Source: Bacillus sp. RO1
Lineage (GTDB): Bacteria; Bacillota; Bacilli; Bacillales; Bacillaceae_I
DNA length: 64,000 nucleotides
Direction of reading: 5' to 3'
NCBI RefSeq assembly: GCF_012524115.1
Contig: NZ_JAAZWB010000077.1
Span: 1-64,000, forward strand
The notes below the pieces were generated by a model. The model was not told the DNA's origin. It worked only from the letters and a program-made list of their open reading frames with translations, and searched no databases. Both the position numbers and the translations under genes were made by a program. The first letter of the stretch is position 1. Each line of letters opens with the position of its first letter. Of this stretch, positions 51,082-59,992 are shown piece after piece.

Positions 51082-51624
51082 ATGATGGTCAAATTACTAG
51101 CTAATTTCTACGAATTTGAATGCAATTTGTTTCGCAGTGTGAATCGTCATTTTGACAGAAAGTATGTGAATTTCTTTTTTCGCAACATTACTCATGTTGG
51201 CGGAGCCACTTTTACCATTTGCACCCTCTTACTTTTCATTATCTTCAGCAATCATTCCCTAAAACATACAGCTATTGCAGCGGGGCTATCATTGGCACTT
51301 AGTCACATACCTGTAGCCATTGCAAAAAAACTATATCCAAGACGGCGTCCATACCTAGCCCTTGCTGAGATCAAAGTGGCCACTAACCCGCTTAAAGATC
51401 ACTCTTTTCCATCTGGTCATACTACTGCCATTTTCTCAAGTACTATTCCTTTTGTCCTATTTCTTCCGCCACTGGCAGTCCTTTTAATTCCTCTGGCGTT
51501 ATGTGTAGGTATTTCAAGGATTTATCTTGGACTTCACTACCCATCTGATGTTGCAGTTGGAATGATACTCGGAAGCAGCACAGGAATATTTTCCTTTCTA
51601 CTAATTCTTCCCCTATTTTCTTAA
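51082..51624 (+). CDS. PAP2 family membrane phosphatase
   Basis: The product is 180 residues with five or six hydrophobic segments. The three acid-phosphatase motifs are KKLYPRRRPY (about residue 86), the PSGHTT motif (about 112) and SRIYLGLHYPSDV (about 149). Such proteins remove phosphate from lipid phosphates such as undecaprenyl diphosphate, phosphatidylglycerol phosphate or phosphatidic acid. The substrate is unknown. AAGGAG precedes two possible ATG codons. The gene ends 17 nt before a glycosyltransferase, so a shared lipid pathway is likely. Confidence 0.87.
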   Translation: MMVKLLANFYEFECNLFRSVNRHFDRKYVNFFFRNITHVGGATFTICTLLLFIIFSNHSLKHTAIAAGLSLALSHIPVAIAKKLYPRRRPYLALAEIKVATNPLKDHSFPSGHTTAIFSSTIPFVLFLPPLAVLLIPLALCVGISRIYLGLHYPSDVAVGMILGSSTGIFSFLLILPLFS

Positions 51625-51641
51625 AAAGAAGGAGGCTCACT

Positions 51642-52784
51642 ATGAAAATTGCCATTTTCACAGACACTTTTGCACCAGATGTCAATGGTGTCGCTAAAAC
51701 GTTAAAACGATTGACCAATTACTTGGACAACAAAGGATTGGAATACCGAGTATTTGCGCCAGAAAGTACAAACAAAGACCTTTTTTCCAGCCAGGTCCAC
51801 CGCTTTGCAAGTCTTCCATTCTTCTTATATCCCGAGTGCCGACTTGCTTTACCGAACATGCTGTCAGTGAAGGCCGAGCTTATAAAATTCAAGCCAGACC
51901 TCATTCATGTTGCAACGCCATTTAATATCGGCCTTTGCGGACTTCACTATGCAAAAAAACTAAACATTCCAGTTGTCGGTTCTTATCATACTGACTTTGA
52001 CAAATACCTCGAATACTATGATCTTCAATTTCTGACAAAAGTGCTTTGGAGCTATATGCGTTGGTTTCATCGTCCATTACGCAAGATTTTTGTTCCATCC
52101 ACTGACACCCAGAATCACCTCAAGAATCACGGATTCACCAATACTGCAATCTGGCCTAGAGGGGTTGACTGCTCAGTATTCCATCCACGTACATCCTCTC
52201 AACTATTAAAAAGTAAATTCAATATAAAAGAAACATATATTCTTTCCTACGTTGGCAGACTTGCCCCTGAAAAAGACGTAGCCCTACTTCCAAAAATTCA
52301 ATCTTCCCTGCCGGAAACGATACGTCATGATGTGCACTGGCTTATAGTAGGAGACGGACCGATAAAACAAGATTTACAAAATAATGCCCCCAGCAATATG
52401 ACTTTCGCTGGCTTTCAGTCTGGAAAAAACCTGGCAGAGATTTATGCTGGTTCTGATGTATTCGTCTTTCCCTCTGCAACCGAAACCTTTGGGAATGTCG
52501 TCTTAGAATCCTTGGCATCGGGGACACCTGTTGTGGGTGCCAATGCTGGAGGTGTCCAGACCATCATTAATCAAGGCGTGACAGGGCATCTGTGCAAACA
52601 AAATGACGCTATTTCTTTTGCTGCTGCCATAACTAGTCTTATAGAAGACGAAGAAAAACGAGTACAAATGGGTTATGCCGGCCGTAACTATGCTTTGGAG
52701 CAATCCTGGGACTCCGTTTTCGAAAGACTCCTTCACGACTACCAAACTGCTTTAACTCCACAAAAGCTACAAATACTAGCATAA
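51642..52784 (+). CDS. GT4 family glycosyltransferase
   Basis: The product is 380 residues with the GT-B fold. It opens with IAIFTDTFAPDVNGVAKTL, typical of the MgtA/PimB-like branch that transfers sugars to lipids. The nucleotide-sugar site has the Glu motif FVFPSATETFGNVVLE near residue 278. Early contact is SYHTDFDKYLEYY. A glycolipid such as a diacylglycerol glycoside is a likely product given the PAP2 neighbour, but this is inference. GAAGGAGG lies before the ATG. Confidence 0.88.
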   Translation: MKIAIFTDTFAPDVNGVAKTLKRLTNYLDNKGLEYRVFAPESTNKDLFSSQVHRFASLPFFLYPECRLALPNMLSVKAELIKFKPDLIHVATPFNIGLCGLHYAKKLNIPVVGSYHTDFDKYLEYYDLQFLTKVLWSYMRWFHRPLRKIFVPSTDTQNHLKNHGFTNTAIWPRGVDCSVFHPRTSSQLLKSKFNIKETYILSYVGRLAPEKDVALLPKIQSSLPETIRHDVHWLIVGDGPIKQDLQNNAPSNMTFAGFQSGKNLAEIYAGSDVFVFPSATETFGNVVLESLASGTPVVGANAGGVQTIINQGVTGHLCKQNDAISFAAAITSLIEDEEKRVQMGYAGRNYALEQSWDSVFERLLHDYQTALTPQKLQILA

Positions 52785-52786
52785 GA

Positions 52787-52815
52787 AAAAGGAGGCCATT
52801 TCGCCTCCTTTTTCT
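52787..52815 (+). terminator. Terminator after the glycosyltransferase gene
   Basis: AAAAAGGAGGC pairs with GCCTCCTTTTT around a 6-nt loop, ending in a T-run. Confidence 0.9.
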
Positions 52816-52907
52816 GTTAAAGCGAAGAAATTATTAAAAAATTTGCAACTTTAAATTGGAATATTATATACTATATCTATCTTACATGTCCGGAAGGAGG
52901 GAAAAAG

Positions 52908-53039
52908 ATGTTACTATCTGTAAATGCTCGCACACAATACATGGCATACTTGCATATTTGTCGTGCAATTTTTCATGATTCAGCTATCAACGGGACACGT
53001 ATGTCCATTTTTAGACAGCTGAATAGGAAAGACAGATAG
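52908..53039 (+). CDS. 43-residue leader peptide upstream of the ABC-F gene
   Basis: A short frame with a perfect ribosome site (GGAAGGAGG, about 7 nt before the ATG) encodes 43 residues, basic at the end (SIFRQLNRKDR). It is followed by a small dyad at 53067-53090 and a terminator-like hairpin at 53097-53134, then the ABC-F gene. The arrangement is that of ribosome-stalling leader peptides controlling resistance genes. The peptide itself matches no family I know. Confidence 0.75.
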   Translation: MLLSVNARTQYMAYLHICRAIFHDSAINGTRMSIFRQLNRKDR

Positions 53040-53066
53040 TAAGAGATCTTTTGCCCGACACACACT

Positions 53067-53138
53067 AGATGCATCATGTACTTTGCGTCTAAATAAAAAC
53101 CATGGGAAAGAAGGCTTCTTCTTACTCATGGTTTTTTT
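53067..53138 (+). terminator. Putative attenuator of the ABC-F gene
   Basis: AAACCATG (53097-53104) pairs with CATGGTTT (53127-53134), with a further AAGAAG/CTTCTT inner stem, and seven T residues follow. A second dyad, AGATGCA with TGCGTCT, lies upstream (53067-53090). An antibiotic-stalled ribosome on the leader frame could alter folding and let RNA polymerase read into the ABC-F gene. Confidence 0.75.
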
Positions 53139-53170
53139 GTGCGTTTAAATTCTGAAGGAGTGAACTTAAT

Positions 53171-55054
53171 ATGATGATATGTACATTAAATAATATAAGT
53201 AAAAGCTTTGCAGGCACGATGATTTTTGAGAATGTTTCCATGGAAATCCAGGTAAATGACCGGATTGGACTTGTTGGTAGAAACGGAAGCGGAAAGACGA
53301 CGATTTTCCGACTGATCAGTGGAATGGAAGCTCCTGATAAAGGAGCTATTCATATAAAAAAAGGCGCTAAAATCGGGTACCTTGCCCAAATCCCCTCCTA
53401 TCCTGATGGGACAACAGGAGAAGATGTTTTACTTTCCGCATTCCGGGAAACTGTGGAACTGCAGCATAAGTTAAGATTTTTAGAGCATCAAATGACGGTG
53501 GTTGGAGAAGAGAACGAATTAAACAAGATTATGCAGGAATACGGAGTACTGCAAGAACGCTTTGGTTTTATGGGAGGGTACGAAATGGATGCCTCCATTC
53601 AGCGAATTGCTAACGGGCTAAAAATTACCTCCTTACTTTCTCAGCCCTTCGCAAGCTTGAGTGGAGGAGAGCAAACAAAAATATGCTTAGGATATATCCT
53701 GTTGCAAAACCCTGATGTATTATTGCTTGATGAGCCGACCAACCATCTTGATATATTTTCAGTAGAATGGCTTGAGCAATATTTAAAGGACTATGCTGGT
53801 ACAGTTGTTGCAATATCACATGACCGCTATTTTCTTGATGAAGTAGCAACTAAAATCATAGATTTAGAAGACGGGGAAATCCACACGTACCACACTAACT
53901 ACAGTGGTTTCCTTAAGGAGAAAGAAGAACGATTGTTGTTGGAATTCTCTGCGTATCAGGAACAGCAGAAAAAAATCAAAAAAATGAAAGAAGCTATCAA
54001 ACGCCTGAAAGAATGGGCGAATCAAAGCAATCCCCCTAATGCTGCCATGCACCGTCGTGCTAAAAGCATGGAGAAAGCATTGAATAGAATGGAAAAACTA
54101 AAACGTCCTATCCTAGAAAGGAAGGCGATGGGTCTTCAATTTGATGCCACAGATCGTAGCGGAAAAGATGTGGTAGTGATGGAAAATGTACGTAAATCAT
54201 TTGATACAAAAGATCTGTTCAAAAACATAGATCTTTCAGTTTATTTTAGAGAACGGGCTGCAATTGTAGGTCAGAATGGCACAGGGAAATCTACCCTTCT
54301 AAAAATACTTCTCGGGGAACTAGAGGCAGATAGCGGTTTAGTGAAACTTGGCAGTAATGTAAAGGTAGGATATCTATCTCAGCACATCAAGGCCAGTAAT
54401 CCAAGTCAAACATTGATTGAAGCTTTCCGTGAAGACATCTCTATCACATTGGAACAAGCAAGACATGTGCTAGCTAAGTTCTTGTTTTATGGTCCATCAG
54501 TATTCAAAAAAGTAGAGAATTTAAGCGGCGGCGAAAAAATGCGCCTCCGTTTGGCACAGCTCATGCACCAGGACATCAATCTGCTGATTTTGGATGAACC
54601 GACAAACCATCTCGATATAGATTCCCGCGAGGTGCTAGAAGAAGCATTGGAGGAGTTTGACGGTACCATCCTCGCCGTCTCCCATGATCGGTACTTTTTA
54701 AATAAATATTTCGAAAAAACATGCTGGCTAGAGGATGGAATGCTTGTTACCTATGAAGGGAATTATCAGTATGCCCGTGGAAAGCGCGAGGAATTAGAGA
54801 GGAAGAAGGTTGCAGACTTTCCTAAAGTTGTCGAAATAGAGAAAAAGATAAAGCATTCCGCTCCGAACTCTTCAAGTAATGGTTTTGAAGAGGTTGAAAA
54901 AAAATTAGAGGATTTAGAAACAGAGATTAATGAATTGGAAACTTTAATGAACAATGAAGAAGACTTGCTGACACTTCAAAGGCTGCAAGAAGAACTCACT
55001 CTTTTAGAAACGGAAAGAGATTCTTTATATTTAAAATTAGAAGAAATCCTTTAA
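53171..55054 (+). CDS. ABC-F family ATPase, possible ribosome-protection protein
   Basis: The product is 627 residues with two ATPase domains and no membrane part. Domain 1 has Walker A GRNGSGKT at 36-43, LSGGEQ at 163-168 and Walker B DVLLLDEPTNHLD near 182-194. Domain 2 has GQNGTGKST near 367-375, LSGGEKMR at 451-458 and LLILDEPTNHLD. The linker (about 250-325) carries NPPNAAMHRRAKSM. The C-terminal tail (about 570-627) is coiled coil. ABC-F proteins bind the ribosomal E site; some eject antibiotics. The leader and attenuator favour a resistance role. GAAGGAG lies before the ATG. Confidence 0.87.
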   Translation: MMICTLNNISKSFAGTMIFENVSMEIQVNDRIGLVGRNGSGKTTIFRLISGMEAPDKGAIHIKKGAKIGYLAQIPSYPDGTTGEDVLLSAFRETVELQHKLRFLEHQMTVVGEENELNKIMQEYGVLQERFGFMGGYEMDASIQRIANGLKITSLLSQPFASLSGGEQTKICLGYILLQNPDVLLLDEPTNHLDIFSVEWLEQYLKDYAGTVVAISHDRYFLDEVATKIIDLEDGEIHTYHTNYSGFLKEKEERLLLEFSAYQEQQKKIKKMKEAIKRLKEWANQSNPPNAAMHRRAKSMEKALNRMEKLKRPILERKAMGLQFDATDRSGKDVVVMENVRKSFDTKDLFKNIDLSVYFRERAAIVGQNGTGKSTLLKILLGELEADSGLVKLGSNVKVGYLSQHIKASNPSQTLIEAFREDISITLEQARHVLAKFLFYGPSVFKKVENLSGGEKMRLRLAQLMHQDINLLILDEPTNHLDIDSREVLEEALEEFDGTILAVSHDRYFLNKYFEKTCWLEDGMLVTYEGNYQYARGKREELERKKVADFPKVVEIEKKIKHSAPNSSSNGFEEVEKKLEDLETEINELETLMNNEEDLLTLQRLQEELTLLETERDSLYLKLEEIL

Positions 55055-55057
55055 TGC

Positions 55058-55114
55058 TAAAAACCGCCCAAGAATAGAGCTCTCAAAAAGCCTTATTCCC
55101 GGGCGGTTTTCTTT
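55058..55114. terminator. Bidirectional terminator ABC-F / metK
   Basis: AAAACCGCCC pairs with GGGCGGTTTT across an intervening loop, with A/T-rich flanks, between two convergent genes. Confidence 0.75.
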
Positions 55115-55124
55115 ATTTACTATA

Positions 55125-56324
55125 TTAAGCGTTGGCTTGCTCTTTTAAAGCATCTGCCTTATCTGTTTGCTCCCAAGGAAGATCCAGATCATTACGTCCG
55201 AAGTGGCCGTAAGCTGCAGTTTGCTTGTAGATAGGACGACGAAGGTCTAGCATTTTAATGATTCCCGCTGGACGAAGGTCGAAGTTGTTGCGAACCAATT
55301 CAACTAATTTCTCTTCAGAAACTTTACCAGTTCCGAAAGTATCAACTGCGATGGAAACTGGTTGAGCAACACCGATCGCGTAAGCTAATTGAACTTCACA
55401 CTTGTCTGCAAGTCCGCTTGCTACGATGTTTTTAGCAACATAGCGAGCAGCATAAGCTCCAGAGCGGTCTACTTTCGTTGCATCCTTACCGGAGAATGCT
55501 CCACCACCGTGGCGAGCGTATCCACCGTAAGTGTCAACGATGATCTTACGTCCAGTAAGACCTGCATCCCCTTGTGGTCCACCGATTACGAAACGGCCAG
55601 TTGGGTTGATGAAGTATTTTGTGTTCTCGTCAATCAATTCAGCAGGTACTACCGGCTTGATTACGTATTCCTTGATGTTGCGTTGGATACGCTCCAAGGA
55701 AACTTCAGGGTGGTGCTGAGTTGAGATAACGATAGTATCAATACGAACTGGTTGGTCGTTTTCATCATATTCCACTGTCACTTGCGTTTTACCGTCTGGA
55801 CGTAAGTAAGGAAGAACCTCATCTTTTCTTACTTCCGTTAAACGGCGAGAAAGCTTGTGCGCCAGTGAAATTGGTAATGGCATTAATTCTTTTGTTTCAT
55901 TACAAGCAAATCCGAACATTAGACCTTGGTCCCCAGCTCCGATTGCTTCGATTTCTGCATCAGACATTTGACCTTCACGAGCTTCTAGAGCTTGGTCCAC
56001 ACCCATTGCGATGTCAGCAGACTGCTCATCGATGGAAGTAAGTACTGCACAAGTTTCCGCATCAAAACCGTATTTTGCACGAGTATAACCGATGCCTTGG
56101 ATTGTTTCACGAACGATTTTCGGGATATCAACATACGTGGAAGTAGTGATTTCACCAGCAACCAATACCAATCCAGTAGTTACGGAAGTTTCACACGCTA
56201 CACGTGCATTGGGATCATTTGTAAGAATCGCATCTAGGATTGAATCAGAAATTTGGTCACAAATTTTATCCGGATGCCCTTCCGTTACAGACTCAGAAGT
56301 AAATAAACGACGTTGTTTAGTCAT
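55125..56324 (-). CDS. metK: S-adenosylmethionine synthetase MetK
   Basis: The product is about 399 residues and makes S-adenosylmethionine from methionine and ATP. Motifs are [22 protein letters not shown] at the start, [16 protein letters not shown] near residue 118 and [16 protein letters not shown] near residue 262. ATG at 56324 has AAAGGAGGAA upstream; the frame extending to 56375 lacks a site. Expression is controlled by the S-box leader upstream. Confidence 0.97.
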   Translation of the reverse strand: MTKQRRLFTSESVTEGHPDKICDQISDSILDAILTNDPNARVACETSVTTGLVLVAGEITTSTYVDIPKIVRETIQGIGYTRAKYGFDAETCAVLTSIDEQSADIAMGVDQALEAREGQMSDAEIEAIGAGDQGLMFGFACNETKELMPLPISLAHKLSRRLTEVRKDEVLPYLRPDGKTQVTVEYDENDQPVRIDTIVISTQHHPEVSLERIQRNIKEYVIKPVVPAELIDENTKYFINPTGRFVIGGPQGDAGLTGRKIIVDTYGGYARHGGGAFSGKDATKVDRSGAYAARYVAKNIVASGLADKCEVQLAYAIGVAQPVSIAVDTFGTGKVSEEKLVELVRNNFDLRPAGIIKMLDLRRPIYKQTAAYGHFGRNDLDLPWEQTDKADALKEQANA

Positions 56325-56446
56325 TAAAAAAAGTTCCTCCTTTTTACTTATGAAAAGCGTTTGACTTCTCTTCATGTACAGCAGTTATATTTGATACGGA
56401 TCTCAGTTCCTATTGTGATGTTCTATGTTATCTTGTGTAAAAATAG

Positions 56447-56672
56447 AAAAAACCTTCCCACAAAATTGAGGAAAGGTTTGATGTCGAGAATTAGCCTTTC
56501 ACTCTTATCGGTCAAGGTCAAAGCCTTGCTCAGGTTTAGCACCTTTTCTCAAGCGACCAAAAACTTGGCCTAATACAAAACAGCGGCGTGCTTTTTTGCG
56601 CTCGCTCATCCTTTGAGCAGGTTGCTGGGTTTCATAGGGCCTGTCCCTCCACCAGCTCGGAATAAGAGTATC
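56447..56672 (-). promoter_or_regulatory. SAM-I riboswitch (S-box) of metK
   Basis: On the minus strand CTCTTAT (56668-56662) pairs with ATAAGAG near 56501-56508 to form P1. The core GGTGGAGGGACAGGCCC, ATGAAACCCAGCAACC and GGTGCTAAACC segments are all present. A terminator hairpin AACCTTTCCTCAA...GGGAAGGTT with T-run lies at about 56449-56478. High S-adenosylmethionine would favour termination. The arm between CAACC and GGTGC is unusually long, about 76 nt. Confidence 0.95.
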
Positions 56673-56880
56673 CGTTCAAGGTTCTATATTAGCGTACTAA
56701 AACCTTGCATGTCAATAAAAAAGAGAAATAATTCGACATTAATTTACAGGAAATAATTGCTTCCTTATAATATAGCTCTCCTCACTTAAAAATCTCTATA
56801 TCATTTTCTTTTACTTCTGGATGGCAGGGTTTATAATGAGAGAGGGCGTTTGGTGAAATTTTTCGTAGGACAGGCATAAA

Positions 56881-56894
56881 TGATAACGCTTTCA
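56881..56894 (+). promoter_or_regulatory. Putative cre-like site upstream of pckA
   Basis: TGATAACGCTTTCA matches the cre consensus at 13 of 14 positions. It lies about 125 nt upstream of the likely pckA promoter, so direct control of that promoter is uncertain. Confidence 0.45.
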
Positions 56895-56988
56895 CTTTAT
56901 GGATAGTGTGCATTTCCACTAGGATAAGCCTCTTTTTCACAAAATGTTAACGAATTCCTATTAATTTTCATAAAATAAGCTAATTAGT

Positions 56989-57017
56989 ATGGACTATTAA
57001 GTTAAATGTGTTATACT
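56989..57017 (+). promoter_or_regulatory. pckA promoter with CcpN-like box over the -10
   Basis: TGTGTTATACT (57007-57017) matches the CcpN box TRTGHYATAYW, and its TATACT part is a good -10 element. A weak -35 (TGGACT, 56990-56995) lies 16 bp upstream. CcpN represses gluconeogenic pckA in B. subtilis during growth on sugars. Confidence 0.7.
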
Positions 57018-57067
57018 TTTTAACAGATGAGAAAAAAGCAAATTATATAATTGAAGGAGAGTTATCC

Positions 57068-58657
57068 ATGATGAAAACGGTTGGAATTGATAATGGGTTA
57101 ACAAAATTAATTTACGGAAGCAACACACATGTTCAACTGTCTGTTCCTCAATTGGTAGAAAAGATATTAAACCGTAACGAAGGCTGCCTTACCTCTACTG
57201 GTGCAGTACTCGCTACTACTGGCAAATACACGGGTCGCTCCCCTAAAGATAAATTTATTGTAGAAGAAGAAATCAGCAGAGATAAAATTGATTGGGGTAC
57301 CGTCAACCGTCCTATCTCTGAAGAAGTATTTGATCGCCTATATAACAAAGTTCTCACTTACTTAGAAAACAAAGAGGAAGTATTCGTGTTTAAAGGATTT
57401 GCAGGTGCCGATGAGAAATATCAACTGCCAATCCAGGTAATCAACGAGTTCGCTTGGCACAACCTTTTTGCACAACAACTGTTTATCAAGCCAAATGAAG
57501 AGCAATTGGCTAAACATGAAACCGCATTCAGCATTGTTTCTGCTCCGAATTTCAAAGCGGATCCAGCAGTTGACGGGACAAATTCTGAAGCATTCATCAT
57601 GATCTCCTTCAGCAAACGAATTGTCCTGATTGGCGGGACAGAATATGCTGGGGAAATGAAAAAGTCCATTTTCTCTGTTATGAACTACCTTTTACCTGAA
57701 AACGGAATTATGCCAATGCACTGCTCTGCAAATGTAGGACGTGAAGGCGATGTAGCATTATTCTTCGGACTATCTGGCACAGGTAAAACAACGCTTTCTG
57801 CAGACCCTAACCGTAAACTTATCGGTGACGATGAGCACGGCTGGTCTAATACAGGAGTATTTAACATTGAAGGCGGATGCTACGCAAAATGCATTGGTCT
57901 GACTCGCGAAAAAGAACCACAAATCTTTGATGCGATTCGTTTTGGCTCAGTCCTTGAAAATGTGGTCATTGACGGTCAATCTAGAATTGCTGACTATGAG
58001 AACTCTACGTTGACCGAAAATACACGTGCAGCTTATTCACTGGATGCAATGGAAAATATCGTTCAGCCTAGCATTGCTGGTCACCCGAATACCATCGTCT
58101 TTTTAACAGCAGATGCAACAGGCGTATTGCCTCCTATCTCTAAGCTATCTAAAGAACAAGCTATGTTCCATTTCCTAAGTGGTTACACAAGCAAACTTGC
58201 AGGCACAGAGCGAGGAATCACATCACCTCAAGCTACTTTCTCGACTTGCTTTGGATCACCATTTTTGCCGCTTCCTGCAACCACTTATGCGGAAATGTTA
58301 GGCAAAAAGATCGATGAACATGATGTGCAAGTTTACCTTGTTAACACAGGATGGACTGGCGGAGAGTATGGCGTTGGAAGCCGCATGAAGCTTTCATACA
58401 CAAGAGCGATGGTACAGGCGGCACTTGAAGGCGACCTGACAAATGTAGAAGTGGAAAAAGATCCATACTTTGGGGTTTCCATTCCTGTACACGTTCCAGG
58501 TGTACCTGACGAAGTGTTACAACCAAAGAAAACATGGGATAACGACGAGAAATACGATCAGTTTGCACGTGAGCTTGCAGGCAAGTTCAAGGCGAACTTC
58601 AAAAAGTTTGAAAATGTACCGACGGAAGTCCTTGAGTTGGGCGGACCTACGGTATAA
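57068..58657 (+). CDS. pckA: Phosphoenolpyruvate carboxykinase (ATP) PckA
   Basis: The product is about 529 residues and makes phosphoenolpyruvate from oxaloacetate and ATP for gluconeogenesis. The nucleotide site is [27 protein letters not shown] near residue 240. [12 protein letters not shown] near residue 55 and the C-terminal [15 protein letters not shown] are typical. ATG at 57068 has GAAGGAG upstream and gives the family length; the longer frame to 57008 runs over the promoter. A strong hairpin follows the gene. Confidence 0.96.
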   Translation: MMKTVGIDNGLTKLIYGSNTHVQLSVPQLVEKILNRNEGCLTSTGAVLATTGKYTGRSPKDKFIVEEEISRDKIDWGTVNRPISEEVFDRLYNKVLTYLENKEEVFVFKGFAGADEKYQLPIQVINEFAWHNLFAQQLFIKPNEEQLAKHETAFSIVSAPNFKADPAVDGTNSEAFIMISFSKRIVLIGGTEYAGEMKKSIFSVMNYLLPENGIMPMHCSANVGREGDVALFFGLSGTGKTTLSADPNRKLIGDDEHGWSNTGVFNIEGGCYAKCIGLTREKEPQIFDAIRFGSVLENVVIDGQSRIADYENSTLTENTRAAYSLDAMENIVQPSIAGHPNTIVFLTADATGVLPPISKLSKEQAMFHFLSGYTSKLAGTERGITSPQATFSTCFGSPFLPLPATTYAEMLGKKIDEHDVQVYLVNTGWTGGEYGVGSRMKLSYTRAMVQAALEGDLTNVEVEKDPYFGVSIPVHVPGVPDEVLQPKKTWDNDEKYDQFARELAGKFKANFKKFENVPTEVLELGGPTV

Positions 58658-58676
58658 TCGGAAAAAATATTTGAAG

Positions 58677-58715
58677 AAGCCAACCAAGGCTGTTAGAGAC
58701 TTGGTTGGCTTTTTA
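58677..58715 (+). terminator. Terminator after pckA
   Basis: AGCCAACCAAG pairs with CTTGGTTGGCT and is followed by a T-tract. Confidence 0.9.
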
Positions 58716-58746
58716 GTTTATTGGGCGCGCTTAGGAAGTTCGCTCA

Positions 58747-59058
58747 GTTACCGTTTTCCCTTTTCGCTTCACGGTTCGGGCATTGAGGAGCCCTCTCTGT
58801 TACCGTTTTCCCTTTTCGCTTCACGGTTCGGGCGTTGAGGAGCCCTCTCTGTTACCGTTTTCCCTTTTCGCTTCACGGTTCGGGCGTTGAGGAGCCCTCT
58901 CTGTTACCGTTTTCCCTTTTTACTTCACGGTTCGGGCGTTGAGGAGCCCTCTCTGTTACCGTTTTCCCTTTTCGCTTCACGGTTCGGGCATTGAGGAGCC
59001 CTCTCTGTTACCGTTTTCCCTTTTCGCTTCACGGTTCGGGTGTTGAGAACCTATCTCT
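58747..59058. repeat. 52-bp tandem repeat array, six copies
   Basis: Six head-to-tail units start at 58747, 58799, 58851, 58903, 58955 and 59007, each 52 bp, starting GTTACCGTTTTCCC. The inner copies differ by single bases (CATT or CGTT after GGG, TTTACTT for TTCGCTT). The first is preceded by a decayed tail and the last ends in diverged sequence. ACCGT and ACGGT half-sites make a small dyad within each unit. The period rules out a simple coding repeat. Confidence 0.95.
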
Positions 59059-59097
59059 TCCTTAAAAGGAACTATACGAACAACGTCCCACATTCCA

Positions 59098-59880
59098 TCA
59101 CTGCTCCTTCATCCACCTCGTCAGCCGCTCCACAATCCTACGGTTCTCCTGTGGCGGAAAATAGTGCGTGTACTCCGGATAATACCACGCCTCCACCTTC
59201 TTTCCCATCTCCTTTGCACGCTTTTCCAATCTATAAGAATGCTCAATAGAAACGTTCTTGTCCTGTTCTCCATGAATAATCAAAATAGGTGCATCCAGCC
59301 GGCCAAGCTCCAACAGCGGTGTCCTCCACTCATATCGCTCCGGATATTTATTCGGAGTCCCCCCAATTACTCGCTTCATCATACGGCGTAGGTCCACTCT
59401 CTCCTCATAGGTGAGAAACATATCGGAAACGCCGCCCCAGGACACAACAGAACACACTTCAGGAAATTCAATACCAGTCATGAGAGCCATCACACCTCCA
59501 CGAGAGAAACCGAAGACATGAATACGATTAGCGTTAACTTTTTCATGACCCGCTAACAACTGATAAGCAGCAAACGCATCCTCCCTGTCTTCCCCAGCAA
59601 AGTCCTCATTCCCCTCTCCGCCTTGATTGCCACGGTAAAATGGCGCCATCACCACAAAGCCTTCTGAAGCAAATTGAACGATCCGGCCAACACGTACCTG
59701 TCCGACATTTTTGATACCGCCCCTTAAATATAGAAACCCATCATACTCCCCTTCCGCTTTTGGTTCGGCTAGCAGTCCCTTCACCTTTAATCCTGAGCTA
59801 TAATAGGTAACCTTATAAACACTGATATTCGAACTCGGTGATGGAAATGGAGTCTTTTCAACAATTGTCCCGTCTTGCAA
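59098..59880 (-). CDS. ytmA: YtmA-like prolyl-oligopeptidase-family hydrolase
   Basis: The product is about 260 residues with the alpha/beta hydrolase fold of the S9 family. The nucleophile motif is HVFGFSRGGVMAL, the acid is in LIIHGEQDKNVSIEH, and the His in YPEYTHYFPPQEN. It may cleave peptides or esters; the substrate is unknown. TTG at 59880 is chosen because AAAGGGGG lies 8 nt before it; an ATG at 59919 lacks a site. The position between pckA and ytlA agrees with B. subtilis ytmA. Confidence 0.83.
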   Translation of the reverse strand: MQDGTIVEKTPFPSPSSNISVYKVTYYSSGLKVKGLLAEPKAEGEYDGFLYLRGGIKNVGQVRVGRIVQFASEGFVVMAPFYRGNQGGEGNEDFAGEDREDAFAAYQLLAGHEKVNANRIHVFGFSRGGVMALMTGIEFPEVCSVVSWGGVSDMFLTYEERVDLRRMMKRVIGGTPNKYPERYEWRTPLLELGRLDAPILIIHGEQDKNVSIEHSYRLEKRAKEMGKKVEAWYYPEYTHYFPPQENRRIVERLTRWMKEQ

Positions 59881-59992
59881 AAATATTGCCCCCTTTTGAC
59901 GCACTAGGCATTCACACATATTTAGCCCAAATCATACGCTAATCTATAAAAACATACAAAGCATATGCCCACAATTTGTGAGGAGGTAGGAC

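Noticed and set aside
58470-59391. Frames across the 52-bp tandem array
   Set aside because: The period is not a multiple of three, so the translation does not repeat, and no ribosome site is present.
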